Assembly (NCBI GenBank): GCA_963701205.1
Contig: OY969575.1
Coordinates: forward strand, 1,240,001-1,304,000
Length of the DNA stretch: 64,000 bases
Direction: 5' to 3'
From: JALZKA01 sp963701205
GTDB lineage: Bacteria > Actinomycetota > Thermoleophilia > Solirubrobacterales > 70-9
Position numbers and translations under genes: made by a program. The notes under the pieces are model-generated. The model saw only the letters and a list, made by a program, of their open reading frames with translations. It ran no database searches and was not told the origin of the DNA. Of this stretch, positions 63,155 through 64,000 are shown one piece after another. Every line of letters starts with the position of its first letter. The first letter of the stretch is position 1.

Positions 63155-63674
63155 CTAAAGCGGATTGTCAACTCTGCTCTTCTCGCCGGACGGAACCGGG
63201 CTCCGCCGATCCCCCAATTTGGGTGGTGGTTCGACTCCGAACCGGCGCAACTCGGCGCTGAACTCATCGGGATCGCTGAAGCCCTTGTAGACGGCCGCGA
63301 ATTGCAGATAGGCGATCCGGTCGAGCTCGCGCAGGCCATCGAGGCTCAGCTCGCCCACCCGCTCAGCGTCGATCTCGCCGCCCGACGCCTCCGCTTCGTC
63401 CTCGATCCGGGTGACCAGCCGCTCGATGGCATGCGGGATCGATCGGCCGCTTGTGCGCGGCCCGGAGGAGTCCGCCCGCAAGCTTGACCCGGTCGAACGG
63501 CTGGCGCTCGCCGCCGCGCTTGCGAATCCAAAGCGTCTCGCGCTCGCGGCGCTCGAAGGTGGTGAAGCGCCCCCCGCAGGCCGGGCAGACACGCCGGCGT
63601 CGGACGGCGCTGCCGTCGTTGGCCTTGCGGGACTCGAGGACGCGGGTTGGCCGTTGGCAGGAGGGGCAAATCAC
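63155..63674 (-). pseudogene. nrdR: NrdR regulator, frameshifted as given
   Basis: From the GTG at 63674 the frame reads ICPSCQRPTRVLESRKANDG, CPACGGRFTTFERRE (zinc ribbon) and DRVKLAGGLLRAAHKRPID, then goes wrong. The rest of the family, AIERLVTRIEDEAEASGGEI and FAAVYKGFSDPDEFSAELRR (ATP cone), continues in another frame to the stop at 63155. Deleting one G from the GGG at 63435-63437 (plus strand) joins them as ...KRPIDPHAIERLV..., giving ~172 residues. Either a sequencing/assembly insertion or a broken gene; an error is more likely. NrdR senses ATP/dATP and represses nrd genes. Confidence 0.88.
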
Positions 63675-63682
63675 GACCACCT

Positions 63683-63688
63683 ATTCTA
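63683..63688 (-). promoter_or_regulatory. -10 box of nrdR-nrdJ, leaderless type
   Basis: TAGAAT on the minus strand ends 8 nt before the GTG at 63674. This favours that GTG over the one at 63680. Confidence 0.5.
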
Positions 63689-63689
63689 G

Positions 63690-63735
63690 CTATGAGTAGC
63701 GTTTCCTTCCCCTCGGATAACGCTATATGTGGTGG
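63690..63735 (-). promoter_or_regulatory. Two candidate NrdR boxes
   Basis: On the minus strand CCACATATAG lies within 63720-63735 and CTACTCATAG at 63699-63690. The first matches about 12 of 16 positions of the consensus acaCwATATaTwGtgt; the second is weaker. Their cores start 33 bp apart, near three helical turns, as seen for paired NrdR sites. They sit just upstream of the nrdR -10, implying autoregulation of nrdR-nrdJ. Confidence 0.55.
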
Positions 63736-63774
63736 TCCGTGCCTGAGTCCGCAGTCCCGCGGCGCGCGCTGCTT

Positions 63775-63780
63775 TACATT
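63775..63780 (+). promoter_or_regulatory. -10 box of the hendecad-repeat gene, leaderless type
   Basis: TACATT ends 7 nt before the GTG at 63788. Confidence 0.42.
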
Positions 63781-63787
63781 CTCTGGA

Positions 63788-64000
63788 GTGGAGGCAGGCG
63801 ACGCTCGCAGAAAGCTTGATGAGGCCGCCGAGGCGATGGCCGAGCGCCGCGACGCCGCCGTCGAAGCCTTGGCCGAGCGCCGCGACGCCGCCCGGGACTC
63901 GATCGCCGGACGCGCGGGAGTCCGCGCGCGAGACGATCGTCGATGCCCGCGACGCCGCCGCCGAGGCGATCGCCAAGGTCAAGCCGCGGCTGCGCGGCGT
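63788..64000 (+). CDS. Start of a hendecad-repeat (amphipathic helix) protein, frameshifted as given, runs off the window
   Basis: From the GTG at 63788 the protein reads EAGDARRKLDEAAEAMAERRDAAVEALAERRDAARDSIA in short blocks, an 11-residue helical repeat rich in Ala, Arg, Asp and Glu. After 63904 the frame degrades; removing one G from GCCGGAC (63905-63911) restores ADARESARETI and VDARDAAAEAI up to KVKPRLRG. So the repeat clearly continues and a one-base insertion is likely. The pattern resembles apolipoprotein-like or YtxH-type helices that lie on membranes. Only ~70 residues are visible. No function assigned. Confidence 0.6.
   Translation, partial: MEAGDARRKLDEAAEAMAERRDAAVEALAERRDAARDSIAGRAGVRARDDRRCPRRRRRGDRQGQAAAARR
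63838..63892 (+). repeat. 33-bp period repeat in the hendecad gene
   Basis: A 22-bp sequence at 63838-63859 recurs exactly at 63871-63892 (33-bp period), encoding AERRDAA twice. Confidence 0.8.

Overview
The window is GC-rich, gene-dense chromosomal DNA with housekeeping gene order throughout. It looks like an actinobacterium outside the classical Streptomyces/Mycobacterium groups. Thermoleophilia/Solirubrobacterales is my best guess, from the secreted protein opening with TYRAVQC, the separate nuoA-I and nuoJ-N blocks, the class II ribonucleotide reductase and the many leaderless-type promoters. This placement is inference. I see no phage, transposon, CRISPR array, rRNA or tRNA.

Layout. 1-4052 (+): the tail of a sensor kinase, an HtrA lipoprotein protease, then two trehalose-type glycosyltransferases (GT4 TreT-like and GT20 OtsA-like). 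4049-6078 (-): a secreted repeat-type protein and a Pro/Ala-rich anchored protein. 6139-13918 (+): rpsF-ssb-rpsR-rplI-dnaB, a DnaC/DnaI-like loader, purA and a fused biotin carboxylase/BCCP. 13969-26863: mixed metabolic and unknown genes (DUF2804-like, SDR, flavin monooxygenase, peptide deformylase, double-ACT protein, CMD fusion, acetyl-CoA synthetase, trypsin-like protease, duplicated ThyX).

26917-49451 (mostly -): respiratory complex I in two operons. nuoA-I lies at 49451-40321 and nuoJ-N at 33104-27276. About 7 kb separates them, holding a lipid-degradation-like cluster (thiolase, acyl-CoA dehydrogenase, two alpha/beta hydrolases; divergent MaoC and TetR), a secreted-repeat protein and a SnoaL-like protein. 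49488-60177: cytochrome c lipoprotein, serS, msrB, thioesterase, a NarL-type two-component pair, a YcaQ-like protein, typA, a GIY-YIG-like protein and an SDR. 60270-63674 (-): nrdJ and nrdR, the latter frameshifted as given. The last 213 bases begin a hendecad-repeat protein, also frameshifted.

Two themes recur. First, most transcription units start with a TANNNT-like -10 box 6-9 nt before the start codon, which predicts leaderless mRNAs; internal operon genes are coupled by ATGA, GTGA, TGATG or TAGTG overlaps. Second, several promoters contain inverted repeats that look like operators: ssb, the SDR at 59091, thiolase/maoC, nrdR, and a symmetrical two-way promoter between the YcaQ-like gene and typA. 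I found no clearly new multi-gene system. The most distinctive items are the duplicated ThyX with its signature residues split between halves, the DnaC-like loader beside dnaB, the bS6 with a 48-bp tandem-repeat tail, and the palindromic bidirectional promoter.
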